Source: Bacteroidota bacterium
Lineage (GTDB): Bacteria; Bacteroidota; Bacteroidia; Flavobacteriales; Flavobacteriaceae
NCBI GenBank assembly: GCA_018829465.1
Contig: JAHJTN010000018.1
Location: 39,011-103,010 of the forward strand
Direction: 5' to 3'
Length of the DNA stretch: 64,000 nt
Numbering within the stretch: position 1 is the first letter of the stretch; every line of letters begins with the position of its first letter. The notes under the pieces were generated by a model that worked only from the letters and a program-made list of their open reading frames with translations, made no database searches and was not told the DNA's origin. Of this stretch, positions 35,658 through 45,145 are shown piece by piece. Made by a program: the position numbers and the translations under genes.

Positions 35658-36623
35658 CTACACGGGTTTTTTAGCAGCTAATTTTTCGAAAAGCAATATC
35701 AAAACAATTCCTGCTACAGACAAAACAACAGCCCACATCAGATGGTTTTCGCCTGAAAAATCCATCGGACTGACGTTTTTTTCCATGAGCGGCACCTTAA
35801 GGTTTTTGGAATTTACGCGCCATGAAATGACCTCTTTCCAAGGCCATATTTTGTTGAGCGAACCTATCATAAAACCGGTGAGCAATGCCAATGTCATATT
35901 TTTGTGATGGGTAAACATCCAATTGAGAAAACCGGAAAAAACTTTGAGTCCAATCAGTGCACCTAGTGCTAAAACAGAAAGTTTGGTTGCCGACTGCGTA
36001 AGCAGCTCCACATTCCCGGAAGCCAGGCTTTCTCTAAACTGGTTTACAGTATTGAGTACGCCTTGATAGGCGCCCAAAAGCACCAAAATAAAAGCACCGG
36101 AAATACCGGGAAGAATCATGGCAATAATGGCCAAAAAACCGGAAAAAAACAAAAACACATAACTGTCTGAAGTTCCCAAAGGCTCTGCTATGGTAATATA
36201 ATAGGAAAGTACCGTGCCCAAAACAAGGCTAGAAACGATTTTAAAATTCCAACCGACAATTTGCTTGCCGACAAACCAAATGCTGGCCAAAATGAGTCCG
36301 AAAAAAAATGACCAAAGCAAGATAGGCTGATGTTCGAGTAGCCAACCAATAAGCTTAGAAAAAGTGAGGATACTGATGAAAATACCCAAAAACAACATAG
36401 ACAAAAACGAGAGATTTCCCTTTTGCCAGGCCGCTTTAAAACCTTCTTTTCTGAGTGTTTTCAGAAGGCCAAATTTGATGTTATCTATGGTTTGAAGCAG
36501 TTCTTCGTAAATACCGGAAATAAAAGCAATAGTGCCGCCGGATACGCCGGGTACAACGTCTGCGGCACCCATTGAAATGCCCTTAAGCATCAATACAAAA
36601 TAATCTAAAATGCTTCGCTTCAT
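35658..36623 (-). CDS. DUF368 family polytopic membrane protein (PopT-like), first copy
   Basis: A 321-residue membrane protein with the same motifs as its downstream neighbour: GAADVVPGVSGGTIAF and LPGISGAFILVLLGAY. The two are clearly diverged paralogues in tandem, not a recent duplication. By family it should return undecaprenyl phosphate to the inner face of the membrane. A TACTTTTG box on the minus strand (36674-36681), about 50 bp upstream, could give it a promoter separate from the TPR gene. Confidence 0.9.
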   Translation of the reverse strand: MKRSILDYFVLMLKGISMGAADVVPGVSGGTIAFISGIYEELLQTIDNIKFGLLKTLRKEGFKAAWQKGNLSFLSMLFLGIFISILTFSKLIGWLLEHQPILLWSFFFGLILASIWFVGKQIVGWNFKIVSSLVLGTVLSYYITIAEPLGTSDSYVFLFFSGFLAIIAMILPGISGAFILVLLGAYQGVLNTVNQFRESLASGNVELLTQSATKLSVLALGALIGLKVFSGFLNWMFTHHKNMTLALLTGFMIGSLNKIWPWKEVISWRVNSKNLKVPLMEKNVSPMDFSGENHLMWAVVLSVAGIVLILLFEKLAAKKPV

Positions 36624-36688
36624 CTAAAGTTGTTTGTTTTGAAGAAAACCTCCGCTGCATCGAGATGTTTGGGCAAAAGTAACGAAAT

Positions 36689-38089
36689 TTAAGGATGTTT
36701 GCTTTTATATTCGCTCAGCCAATCTGAAAAGAATTTGGATATGTAGAATTCCATGAAAAGACTTTCTAAAACAGTGTCTTTTTGAGGATGCAAGGCAAAT
36801 GCTTTCACGAGGTATTTCTCGGCCTTGTCCAATCGGTTTTTTTCGTAAAAAAGTCCGGCGATTCGGTAGTAAATTTTTGCCCGATTGGGAAACAAGGTGT
36901 CTGCAATAATCATTTGGTCTAACGCATGTTCAAATTCACGCATATGAATGAGCAAATCTGCCATTTTGAGCCAAGTGGACAGTTTAAACGTACCCAAAGA
37001 AATAGATTTTGCATAGGCTTCTACCGCCTGGTCAAAGTCTAATACTTTTCTGTGAATCTGAGCTGCCATGAGCCAATATTGGCCGTTTTCACCATCGAGG
37101 CTGATGGCTTTGTTGATGGATTCTAGCGCTTTTTGGTATTTTTCTTGTTTGTAATAAAATCGGGTAATGGCCAACCAGCCTTTGTCTAACAAAGGATCTA
37201 CATGCACGGCATCCCTGTAAAAACGTATGGCCAAACGCATCTTATGCATTTTTTCATAACATTTGCCAATGCGGAGCAAGGCAAAAGAAGAAGGGTCTTC
37301 TATGGTCAAAGTCACTTTGTAATTGTCAATGGCTTGTTGGTATTTTTTAAGTTTTTCAAGCACCTTGCCTTTTTCGATGTAGGCACCCATAAAGTGCTCG
37401 TCAATCAGGTTGGCGTACTCGTAAGCCTCCAAAGCTTCTTCGTATCTTTTTAGTACACATAATTGCCTACCGAGTTGGTGCCAAGCAATTTCCGAATAAG
37501 GATTTTGGTTGATAAATTCTTTGAGAAACGCCACTGCTTCATCCACTTTCTCCAAAAATTCAAAACAATATACAACATTGTACAGCGAAGTATGGTCTTC
37601 CGGATCTTCAAGTAAACAAGCTATAAAACAATCTTTGGCTTTTTCAAAATTTTCGACAAACAAATATTCCATACCTAGCATGGCATAAATTTCTGCCGGT
37701 TCTAAAGAAAACTTGAGTGCCGTTTCTAATGCTTCAATTGCTTTGTGATGTAGACTTTTCTTCGACAGCATATTGGCGCGCTGAATGAAAATTTCCTCGT
37801 TGTTGGGGTCTATCTTTTCTAAGGTGTCAATCAAACGTTCGGCCAACTCCAATTTGTCTTCGAAAAGATAAATTTCTACCTGAAAAAGCCGCAAATCTAT
37901 GGATGACGGATGTTGCTGCAAGCCCATTTTCAAAGCCCTTTTGGCCAAGGTGATTTTACCACCTTCAAGGTAGTGGTGAATAATGTCTTCGAATTCTTCT
38001 GAGTCAAAAAACAATACTTTATTGGTCTTCAGCATAGATTCGAAACGCAGGATGGAAAAGTTGTCGTCGTCGTGGGCGCCTAAAAACAT
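36689..38089 (-). CDS. tetratricopeptide repeat protein
   Basis: A 466-residue protein made almost wholly of TPR units (about 11, for example AIDNYKVTLTIEDPSSFALL). It has no signal peptide or membrane segment. The start at 38089 (MFLGAHDDDNFSILRF) replaces a TTG two codons upstream. Its N-terminus (FSILRFESMLKTNKVLFFD) is acidic and distinctive. It heads the operon with two DUF368 genes and aroE. Function unknown; a protein-binding scaffold is the general expectation. Confidence 0.85.
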   Translation of the reverse strand: MFLGAHDDDNFSILRFESMLKTNKVLFFDSEEFEDIIHHYLEGGKITLAKRALKMGLQQHPSSIDLRLFQVEIYLFEDKLELAERLIDTLEKIDPNNEEIFIQRANMLSKKSLHHKAIEALETALKFSLEPAEIYAMLGMEYLFVENFEKAKDCFIACLLEDPEDHTSLYNVVYCFEFLEKVDEAVAFLKEFINQNPYSEIAWHQLGRQLCVLKRYEEALEAYEYANLIDEHFMGAYIEKGKVLEKLKKYQQAIDNYKVTLTIEDPSSFALLRIGKCYEKMHKMRLAIRFYRDAVHVDPLLDKGWLAITRFYYKQEKYQKALESINKAISLDGENGQYWLMAAQIHRKVLDFDQAVEAYAKSISLGTFKLSTWLKMADLLIHMREFEHALDQMIIADTLFPNRAKIYYRIAGLFYEKNRLDKAEKYLVKAFALHPQKDTVLESLFMEFYISKFFSDWLSEYKSKHP

Positions 38090-38217
38090 AAGCAAGGGTT
38101 TTTATCAGATAAACTTATATCCATAAAATTATAAATAAGCTTACGGATTGACGTTGCAAAACTGAGATGTTTTTAACAAAATAATCAACATTGAGGTCGA
38201 TAAACGCACAACTATTT

Positions 38218-39384
38218 TTAAACCAATTGTTTGCGCAAAGATTTGACAATTGCATTTTCAATATCGGCCACGAGGTCTTCCACACCTTCAATGCCTACAG
38301 AAAACCGGATGAGCCCGTCGCGTATTCCTTGATTGGCGCGCTCCTCGGCAGACAGTAAAGCGTGTGAGGTTTTGGTAGGTGAAAGCATTGTACTTTCTAC
38401 ACCAGCCAGACTCATAGATGGTTTGATCAGTTGCAGCGACTGCAAGAATTTTTCCGTATCGTAGTCAGGTTTGAGTTCGAAAGACAACATGCCACCAAAG
38501 CCGTGCATTTGTTTCTTGGCAATAGCATGCGTTGGGTGCGATGGCAAACCGGGGTAAAAAACACGATCTACAGCCTTGTGCGCCAACAAGAATTCGGCCA
38601 TTTGTTGGGCGTTTTGATTTTGCGCCTGCACGCGAAGTGCCATGGTTTTGATACTCCGCTCCAAAAGCCAAACGGTGAAGTCGCTCAGACTGCCACCAAA
38701 ATTGATGGCCGACTTAAATATTTGGTCAATATGGGCCTGAGAGGCTGCGACTGCCCCTGCGAGAATATCACTGTGACCACCGAGGTATTTTGTGGCGCTA
38801 TGCAAAATAATATCTATGCCAAAATCGTACGGATTTTGATTCACAGGCGATGCAAAAGTGTTGTCTATCATGGTCAAAATACCTTTAGATTTGGCCAACT
38901 TGGACACTGCTGCTATATCAGTGATTGTCAAAAGCGGATTGGATGGCGTTTCGATGTATATAATTTTTGTATTTGACCGAATCACTTTTTCAAAAGATAC
39001 AACTTCTTCGTTTTCCGCGAAGCTATAGGAAATGCCATATTTGGGAAACTCTGTAAAAATCAGATTCATGGTGCCGCCGTACAATTCCTTCTGAAAAACC
39101 ACATGATCGCCTTGTTTGAGAAAAGCAAACAACGCATGGCTGATGGCAGCCATACCCGAACCGAAAATCATTCCGGCTTCTGTGTGCTCCAAAGCCGCAA
39201 TTTTTTGGGCCACACCCACTTGGTTTGGCGTGTTGTAATATCGAGGATAGCGCTTCACGGCTACGTCTTCGTAGGCGTAAGAGGTGGACATATACAAAGG
39301 CGACACCGCACCTTTGAATTGCGTATCCGCAACTTCACCCACATGCGTACAAGTGGTATTTAAAGATTTAAACGATTGATTCAT
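38218..39384 (-). CDS. trans-sulfuration PLP enzyme (cystathionine gamma-synthase/lyase-like)
   Basis: A 388-residue fold-type I PLP enzyme. The lysine is in HSATKYLGGHSD, with YYNTPNQ (phosphate contact of the adjacent subunit), GSGMAAIS and ELYGGT. These motifs are shared by cystathionine gamma-synthase, gamma-lyase and beta-lyase, and I cannot separate them. It is only distantly related to the enzyme at 32416. A TATCTTTG promoter box lies 25 bp upstream of the ATG. Confidence 0.88.
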   Translation of the reverse strand: MNQSFKSLNTTCTHVGEVADTQFKGAVSPLYMSTSYAYEDVAVKRYPRYYNTPNQVGVAQKIAALEHTEAGMIFGSGMAAISHALFAFLKQGDHVVFQKELYGGTMNLIFTEFPKYGISYSFAENEEVVSFEKVIRSNTKIIYIETPSNPLLTITDIAAVSKLAKSKGILTMIDNTFASPVNQNPYDFGIDIILHSATKYLGGHSDILAGAVAASQAHIDQIFKSAINFGGSLSDFTVWLLERSIKTMALRVQAQNQNAQQMAEFLLAHKAVDRVFYPGLPSHPTHAIAKKQMHGFGGMLSFELKPDYDTEKFLQSLQLIKPSMSLAGVESTMLSPTKTSHALLSAEERANQGIRDGLIRFSVGIEGVEDLVADIENAIVKSLRKQLV

Positions 39385-39409
39385 AGCTGATTTCTATTGA
39401 TTTCTGTTG

Positions 39410-39417
39410 CAAAGATA
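39410..39417 (-). promoter_or_regulatory. promoter -7 element for the trans-sulfuration gene
   Basis: Minus-strand TATCTTTG matches TAnnTTTG. A TTTTG lies upstream but at 14-bp spacing, which is short. The leader would be about 22 nt. Confidence 0.5.
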
Positions 39418-39589
39418 CAGAAATAGGTTTGCAAAACGACGCACTTAACAAACACTTATCAGATTTGGAAAAACAAGCGTATTTGAAATGTAAAAAAGCG
39501 ATAAAGTATCTTATTACAATCTATCGCCAAGATATATTCGATACCAAGCGACCGATTTGAAAACGCTGCGAGCGGCAATCACAAAAATG

Positions 39590-40996
39590 CTACACATGCA
39601 ATGCCCTGTTTTCTGTAGCAGCTAATGCGGCTTCTTTAACGGCTTCGGCGTAAGTAGGATGTGCGTGGCTCATGCGAGAAATATCTTCGGCTGAAGCTCT
39701 AAATTCCATAGCTGTAACGGCTTCGGCAATCAAATCTGCCACACGTGCCCCCACCATATGAACGCCCAAAACCTCATCGGTGTTTGCATCGGACAGTATT
39801 TTTACAAAACCGTCTGTGTCCATACTCGCGCGCGATCTTCCCAATGCACGCATGGGAAATTGACCGCTTTTGTAGGCTACGCCCGCTTCTTTGAGTTGCT
39901 CTTCTGTTTTGCCCACAGAGGCCACTTCCGGCCAAGTGTACACAACGCCCGGAATCAAGTTGTAATCGATGTGCGGTTTTTGTCCGGCTAAGGTTTCGGC
40001 TACAAAAACACCCTCTTCTTCTGCCTTGTGCGCCAACATGGCGCCTTTGACAACATCGCCTATGGCATAAATATTTGAAATATTGGTTTGTAAATGTGCG
40101 TTCACTTCCACCTGTCCGCGTTCGGAAACTTTTACTCCGGCGGCTTGCAGATTCAGACCTTCTGTATAGGGTTTTCTTCCCACGGCAACCAAACAGTAAT
40201 CGGCTTTAAAATCGACCGTATTTCCTTTGCTGTCATCGGCCTGAATCAATACTTCATCTGCTTTTCTGGAAACCGATTTCACTTTGTGACCGGTATAAAA
40301 TTTCATGCCTTGTTTTTTCAACACCTTGGTCATTTCTTTTGATTGGGCACCATCCATACCGGGCAAAATGCGGTCTAAAAACTCTACCACAGATACTTGT
40401 GCGCCCAAACGAAGATAGACTTGTCCGAGTTCGAGCCCAATCACCCCACCACCAATAATGACCAAATGCTTGGGCACTTCTTTGAGTTTAAGCGCTTCCG
40501 TTGATGTGATAATGCGCTCTTTGTCAATTTCTATAAAAGGCAGAGACGAGGGTTTTGAACCCGTGGCGATAATGACATACTTGGCTTCAATGGTTTCAGT
40601 TGCCCCATCGTTTTTAAGGATATTGATGTGTGTAGCATCTTTAAAGCTACCAACACCTTCAAAAACCGTGATTTTATTTTTATCCATCAGAAATTTCACG
40701 CCGCTACAAGTTTGATCTACAACAGCTTGTTTGCGCGAAATCATTTGCTCTAAATTGATTTTGACCTCGCCGGGCAAATCGATACCGTGTTCCTTAAAAT
40801 GATGAATAGCATCGTGGTAATGGTGCGAAGAATCGAGTAGCGCTTTAGAAGGTATGCAACCTACATTGAGGCAAGTGCCGCCCAGCGTAGGGTACTTTTC
40901 AATAATAGCCGTTTTAAAACCCAGTTGGGCCGAACGAATAGCCGCGACATATCCGCCGGGTCCTGAACCTATAATTGCAACATCAAAAGAACTCAT
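39590..40996 (-). CDS. lpdA: dihydrolipoyl dehydrogenase
   Basis: A 468-residue FAD/NAD enzyme, the E3 component that reoxidises lipoamide in pyruvate, 2-oxoglutarate, branched-chain and glycine complexes. The FAD site is GSGPGGYVAA (residues 10-19), the redox disulfide is Cys42-Cys47 in GGTCLNVGCIPS, the NAD site is IGGGVIGLELG, and the C-terminal catalytic histidine is in HAHPTYAEA. A minus-strand TACCTTTG box at 41031-41038 lies 34 bp before the ATG. No complex subunits are adjacent. Confidence 0.96.
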   Translation of the reverse strand: MSSFDVAIIGSGPGGYVAAIRSAQLGFKTAIIEKYPTLGGTCLNVGCIPSKALLDSSHHYHDAIHHFKEHGIDLPGEVKINLEQMISRKQAVVDQTCSGVKFLMDKNKITVFEGVGSFKDATHINILKNDGATETIEAKYVIIATGSKPSSLPFIEIDKERIITSTEALKLKEVPKHLVIIGGGVIGLELGQVYLRLGAQVSVVEFLDRILPGMDGAQSKEMTKVLKKQGMKFYTGHKVKSVSRKADEVLIQADDSKGNTVDFKADYCLVAVGRKPYTEGLNLQAAGVKVSERGQVEVNAHLQTNISNIYAIGDVVKGAMLAHKAEEEGVFVAETLAGQKPHIDYNLIPGVVYTWPEVASVGKTEEQLKEAGVAYKSGQFPMRALGRSRASMDTDGFVKILSDANTDEVLGVHMVGARVADLIAEAVTAMEFRASAEDISRMSHAHPTYAEAVKEAALAATENRALHV

Positions 40997-41030
40997 GAAA
41001 GATAATTTTATAATTTGTAAAAATGCTTGA

Positions 41031-41038
41031 CAAAGGTA
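41031..41038 (-). promoter_or_regulatory. promoter -7 element for lpdA
   Basis: Minus-strand TACCTTTG fits TAnnTTTG and gives a leader of about 31 nt. It lies in the 71-bp gap after the CPBP gene. No good -33 box was found. Confidence 0.5.
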
Positions 41039-41067
41039 TGAATGTTAATCGAAAAATCAGATATACT

Positions 41068-41718
41068 TCAGGTTGGAAAACCCAACAATCCGCCCATGCC
41101 TACAGTAAATATCCAATAACCGTAGATGGTGTGTTCTAAAAAAACCATAGAGGTTGAGCGCGTGTGGTGGTAGGTGTAAGCAAACAACAAACCGCCTACA
41201 AAGGTGACCAAAAGCACAAAAACATTTAAAAAAATGATGTGTGCCAAAGAAAACAAAAATGCATTGATAAAGAGAAGTAACCGTTTGTTTGAAAAGAGAA
41301 TTTCGTATCTCGAAAAAAAGAAAACACGATACAACACCTCTTGCGGATACACCGATACGATACTATACACAAACAAAATAGAAACCCAAACCCAAGGTTT
41401 TTCTCGAACAATTTTGAACAACAAATCGGGTTGATATAGGCTGAGTCCGATAATCGAACCCAAGGCTATCAAAGAAAACTTTAAACCTGTGCTTCGCCAA
41501 AATTTTTGCCAGTTTGGCCGCTTCTTGGTTTCTCTGATACGCTTTCTGCTTTTAAAAATGAGCACAACTACATAGCTTAAACCTACTAAGACAGACACGA
41601 TTTTGACGACCGGATAAATATCAAACAGCAACATCACAGGTCCTAGCACGAAGAGGAAAAACATTTCCATCCATAAAAATCGTTTGTACCGTTGTACCAT
41701 GTTTGTGCTTTTTAACAT
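41068..41718 (-). CDS. CPBP family intramembrane protein
   Basis: A 216-residue membrane protein with about six hydrophobic segments. CPBP/Abi motifs are recognisable: PQEVLYRVFFF (motif 1, normally EExxxR, here with Gln for the first Glu), FSLAHIIF (motif 2, FxxxH) and FLEHTIYGYWIF near the end. CPBP proteins include intramembrane proteases for prenylated proteins, but the bacterial roles are mostly unknown. A second ATG at 41700 is also possible. It is 71 bp upstream of lpdA. Confidence 0.8.
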   Translation of the reverse strand: MLKSTNMVQRYKRFLWMEMFFLFVLGPVMLLFDIYPVVKIVSVLVGLSYVVVLIFKSRKRIRETKKRPNWQKFWRSTGLKFSLIALGSIIGLSLYQPDLLFKIVREKPWVWVSILFVYSIVSVYPQEVLYRVFFFSRYEILFSNKRLLLFINAFLFSLAHIIFLNVFVLLVTFVGGLLFAYTYHHTRSTSMVFLEHTIYGYWIFTVGMGGLLGFPT

Positions 41719-41804
41719 GTATTAGTCGAAGCATCTTGAGGCAAATATCTCTTGTTTTATCATTCAATTGTTAATCTTATCAAAAAAAAATGTCAATTGT
41801 ACAA

Positions 41805-41833
41805 TTTGAAACCCCAAACTTCTATTATTTTTG
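41805..41833 (+). promoter_or_regulatory. promoter abutting the DUF5916 gene start
   Basis: TTTG (41805-41808), 17 bp, then TATTTTTG (41826-41833) is a good Bacteroidota promoter. The ATG at 41838 begins only 4 nt after the -7 box, so transcription should start at or next to the ATG, that is, leaderless. Confidence 0.55.
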
Positions 41834-41837
41834 AAAA

Positions 41838-44042
41838 ATGAAGCAACCCCAACTCAAAATAACCGTTTTTCTCCTTCTGTTCTATTTTATTCCTTACGCT
41901 CAAAATTCCGAAAGACAAATTGCGGTTCGCTACATAGATGAAAGTATCACTTTGGACGGCAATTTAGATGAAAAAATCTGGTCTATAGCTGAAAGTGCTT
42001 CCGATTTTTGGCAATTTTTCCCCTCGGATACCGCCAAAGCGAATCAAAAAACCAATATTCGTTTTTTGTATGACGATACTTCGCTTTACATTGGTATTGA
42101 AATTTTCAGTTCGGGGAATAATTTTGTCATTCCTTCTTTGCAGCGCGATTTTCGTGCAGGAGGTAACGACAATATCAGTTTGGTTTTTGATACTTTTAAT
42201 GACGGCACAAACGCCTTTCTCTTTGGTATCAATCCGCTTGGCGTGATGCGTGAAGCACTCATTTCCGGAGGTGGTGCCAACAACAGCGGTTTTACCACTG
42301 CTTGGGATATCAAATGGAAATCTGAAACCCGCCTTACCGAAAACGGCTATACGGCTGAAATAGAAATACCGCTTACCTCCTTCAAATTTAAAGACGGAGA
42401 AACCAAATGGCGTTTCAACAGCTACCGTTTTGACACCCAGAGCAACGAAACCTCCACTTGGGCAAACATTCCGCAGAACCAAAGTATTTTTGGTTTGGCG
42501 TATATGGGCGATATGGTTTTTGAAAAACCACTGGGCCGTTCACGAACACCATTGGCTTTAATCCCTTATGTGACTTCATATGGATTGAAGGATTTTGAAA
42601 AAGACGACAGCCGCGTCAACGGAAAAATTGGCGGTGATGCCAAAATATCTGTCACCAACAGCCTCAACCTGGATCTTACCATCAATCCGGATTTTTCGCA
42701 GGTAGAAAATGACAATTTGGTAACCAACACCACGCGTTTTGAAATTTCACTGCCCGAGCGGCGCCAATTCTTTATAGACAATAACGATCTGTTTGGCGAT
42801 TTCGGCAACAGCTTCAATGCTAATCCATTTTTCTCTAGGCGTATTGGTATTGCTTCTGACAAAGATGAAAATACGATACAAAATGATATTATTGCCGGGA
42901 TTCGGCTCAGTGGAAAAATAGGAACGGATTGGCGTATTGGACTTTTGAATGTGCAAACTGAGGAAGATATTCCCAATGAAATTGCCAGTAACAACCACAC
43001 GGTTTTTGTCTTGCAAAAAAAGGTATTTGCACGCTCCAACGTAGGGATGATTGTAGTTAACCGCGAAACTTTTGACGATCCCGATTTTCTGGAAGCTTCC
43101 GAAAGATACAACCGCGTTGTGGGCATCGACTACAATCTGGCATCTGCCGACAATACTTGGGAAGGTTCTGCCTATTTACACAAATCTTTTACACCCGAAA
43201 CAGACAACGACGATTTGTCCGGTGGGCTCAATTTGGAATACAACTCCCGTAAGTGGAATGCAAACCTATTCAGCCGCTACGTCGGCACCGACTTTCAAGC
43301 CGATTTGGGTTTTGTTACGCGTAACGATGTCATATCTGTAAACCCATCTATCGAGCGGGTTTTTTGGCCCGAAAAGAGCAAAATAAACAACCATTCCTTG
43401 GAATTTTCGCCTACGTATATTTGGCGCCCGGATCTAGACTATAAAAATACAGATTATACCCTGCGCACCCGATACCGCATTGAGTTTTTAAATCAATCTA
43501 ATTTTAGTGCACGTATCAACAATATTTTTGTGTTTTTAGACGAACCTTTTGATCCCACCGGCACAGATGGAGCTAGAGAACTCGATGCAAACAGAGGCTA
43601 CAGATACGATTCCTTTGAACTGGAGTTTGAATCGGATCGAAGAAAAACGTTTTCTTTCAACATCAATCCCGGCATAGGTACTTTCTTTAACGGTGAACAA
43701 TACACCATAGAAGGCGACATTCGCTACCGCATACAGCCCTATTTTTCGGGTACACTCACTTTGGATTACCGAAGAATTGAACTCGCCGAAGGATTCCCAA
43801 GTGCCAGTATTTGGACAGTAGAACCGCGTTTCGAAGTTACTTTTTCCAAGTCTATTTTCTGGACAACCTTGGTGCAATACAGCAACCGAGACGACAACTT
43901 GGGTGTCAATTCCCGTTTGCAATGGCGCTTTGCCCAACTTTCAGATCTTTTTATTGTTTATAACGACAACTATTTTACGCAAACCATAGCTCCCAAAAAC
44001 CGCTCTATCAGTGTTAAATTAACGTATTGGCTGAATATTTGA
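41838..44042 (+). CDS. DUF5916 outer-membrane protein with CBM9-like N-terminus
   Basis: A 734-residue protein with a signal peptide (MKQPQLKITVFLLLFYFIPYAQ). Residues about 28-215 resemble a CBM9-like carbohydrate-binding domain (ITLDGNLDEKIWSIAES, then NLVFDTFNDGTNAF-type strands). The rest is DUF5916 and looks like an outer-membrane beta-barrel, with alternating amphipathic strands and a C-terminal SVKLTYWLNI ending in a hydrophobic strand. Many Bacteroidota have several such proteins of unknown function. The gene is monocistronic, with a repeat array downstream. Confidence 0.85.
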   Translation: MKQPQLKITVFLLLFYFIPYAQNSERQIAVRYIDESITLDGNLDEKIWSIAESASDFWQFFPSDTAKANQKTNIRFLYDDTSLYIGIEIFSSGNNFVIPSLQRDFRAGGNDNISLVFDTFNDGTNAFLFGINPLGVMREALISGGGANNSGFTTAWDIKWKSETRLTENGYTAEIEIPLTSFKFKDGETKWRFNSYRFDTQSNETSTWANIPQNQSIFGLAYMGDMVFEKPLGRSRTPLALIPYVTSYGLKDFEKDDSRVNGKIGGDAKISVTNSLNLDLTINPDFSQVENDNLVTNTTRFEISLPERRQFFIDNNDLFGDFGNSFNANPFFSRRIGIASDKDENTIQNDIIAGIRLSGKIGTDWRIGLLNVQTEEDIPNEIASNNHTVFVLQKKVFARSNVGMIVVNRETFDDPDFLEASERYNRVVGIDYNLASADNTWEGSAYLHKSFTPETDNDDLSGGLNLEYNSRKWNANLFSRYVGTDFQADLGFVTRNDVISVNPSIERVFWPEKSKINNHSLEFSPTYIWRPDLDYKNTDYTLRTRYRIEFLNQSNFSARINNIFVFLDEPFDPTGTDGARELDANRGYRYDSFELEFESDRRKTFSFNINPGIGTFFNGEQYTIEGDIRYRIQPYFSGTLTLDYRRIELAEGFPSASIWTVEPRFEVTFSKSIFWTTLVQYSNRDDNLGVNSRLQWRFAQLSDLFIVYNDNYFTQTIAPKNRSISVKLTYWLNI

Positions 44043-44090
44043 TGTTGTTGATTCAACATTTAAAGTAAAGCCAAGAGACTTTAGCGTTAC

Positions 44091-44170
44091 TAGTTATTGG
44101 TTATTAGTTATTGGTTATTAGTTGCTAGTCATTGGTTATTGGTTATGGGTTATTAGTTGCTAGTCATTGG
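44091..44170. repeat. degenerate direct-repeat array (TTATTGGTTATTAG)
   Basis: About six imperfect units related to TTATTGG/TTATTAG, including the sequence TTAGTTGCTAGTCATTGG twice at a 35-bp interval. It resembles the low-complexity array at 1021-1195. Probably a slippage-generated intergenic repeat. Confidence 0.75.
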
Positions 44171-44224
44171 TTTATCATCAAAACGTACGCACCTTATAAA
44201 CCGGTCGTATTAAACTTACCAAAC

Positions 44225-44251
44225 TGTCATGCTGAACGCGTTTCAGCATCT
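44225..44251. repeat. dispersed TGTCATGCTGAA...TTCAGCATC repeat
   Basis: TGTCATGCTGAA then CGCG then TTTCAGCATCT contains an inverted repeat (GATGCTGAAA-type arms). The same sequence family recurs at 50320-50432 and several times at 63830-64000. It is a common intergenic repeat of Bacteroidota. Confidence 0.7.
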
Positions 44252-44386
44252 TCAAAATTCATCATTCAAAACACTAGGCTCCCAACATGTCTATCATTAA
44301 AAGATAAAAAAACACTTACCAAAAGGGCTTCAAGATAAATCAATAACGATTTCATAAATAAAGCGGCTATCCAAAAGCGTATTTGT

Positions 44387-44394
44387 TATATTTG
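44387..44394 (+). promoter_or_regulatory. promoter -7 element for pyrH
   Basis: TATATTTG gives a leader of about 18 nt before the pyrH ATG at 44416. The -33 region is not convincing. Confidence 0.55.
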
Positions 44395-44415
44395 CACAAC
44401 TTTTAAAGATTCAAG

Positions 44416-45123
44416 ATGGCATACAAACGCGTATTACTGAAACTTTCAGGAGAGGCCTTGTTGGGCGAAAGACAATATGGTATTGACCCCAAGATTCTCT
44501 CTTTTTATGCATCCGAAATCAAGACAATTATCGAGGATGGGTTTGAAATTGCCATAGTGATTGGCGGAGGTAATATCTTTAGAGGTGTTTCGGGCGCCAG
44601 TAATGGTTTAGACAGGGTACAGGGCGATTATATGGGTATGTTAGCTACCGTTATCAATGGTTTGGCACTGCAAAGTGCACTGGAAGATGCCGGCTTGCAA
44701 ACCCGTTTGCAGACGGCTATAAAAATGGAAGCCATAGCAGAACCCTATATTCGACGAAGGGCCGTAAGACATCTGGAGAAAGGGCGCATCGTTATTTTTG
44801 GATCGGGCACGGGAAACCCTTATTTCACTACTGACACCGCTGCAGTATTGCGCGCCATAGAAATTGATGCCGATGTTATTTTAAAAGGCACACGGGTAGA
44901 CGGCATATTCGATATGGATCCGGAGAAGTTTAAGGAGGCCATTAAGTTTGAAAGTATCTCCTTCGACGAGGTGCTCAACAAAAAACTCAAAGTGATGGAT
45001 ACGACGGCTTTTACTTTAAGTCATGAAAATAATTTGCCCATCATCGTGTTTAATATGAACCAAAAAGGAAACCTCAAAAAAGTAGTTTCCGGCGAAAATA
45101 TAGGAACCAAAGTTTTTATTTAA
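44416..45123 (+). CDS. pyrH: UMP kinase
   Basis: A 235-residue hexameric bacterial-type kinase that phosphorylates UMP. Motifs: KLSGEALLG (ATP site, residues 8-16), [10 protein letters not shown], and [21 protein letters not shown]. Length and motifs are canonical. It is followed after 22 bp by frr, the usual order in most bacteria, and both are probably cotranscribed with the DUF5686 gene. Confidence 0.97.
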   Translation: MAYKRVLLKLSGEALLGERQYGIDPKILSFYASEIKTIIEDGFEIAIVIGGGNIFRGVSGASNGLDRVQGDYMGMLATVINGLALQSALEDAGLQTRLQTAIKMEAIAEPYIRRRAVRHLEKGRIVIFGSGTGNPYFTTDTAAVLRAIEIDADVILKGTRVDGIFDMDPEKFKEAIKFESISFDEVLNKKLKVMDTTAFTLSHENNLPIIVFNMNQKGNLKKVVSGENIGTKVFI

Positions 45124-45145
45124 TGATTGTATAAATTGATAGAAT

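Larger units (their letters stand above)
44043..44415. other. intergenic region with repeats before pyrH
   Basis: These 373 bp hold a short inverted repeat just after the DUF5916 stop (ATGTTG ... CAACAT), the TTATTGG array at 44091-44170, a 27-bp dispersed repeat at 44225-44251 and the pyrH promoter box at 44387. Open frames here are repeat-derived and show no protein features. Confidence 0.55.

Noticed and set aside
44132..44338. A 68-codon open frame downstream of the DUF5916 gene
   Set aside because: It is made largely of dispersed repeats (the TTATTGG array and the GCTGAA repeat).
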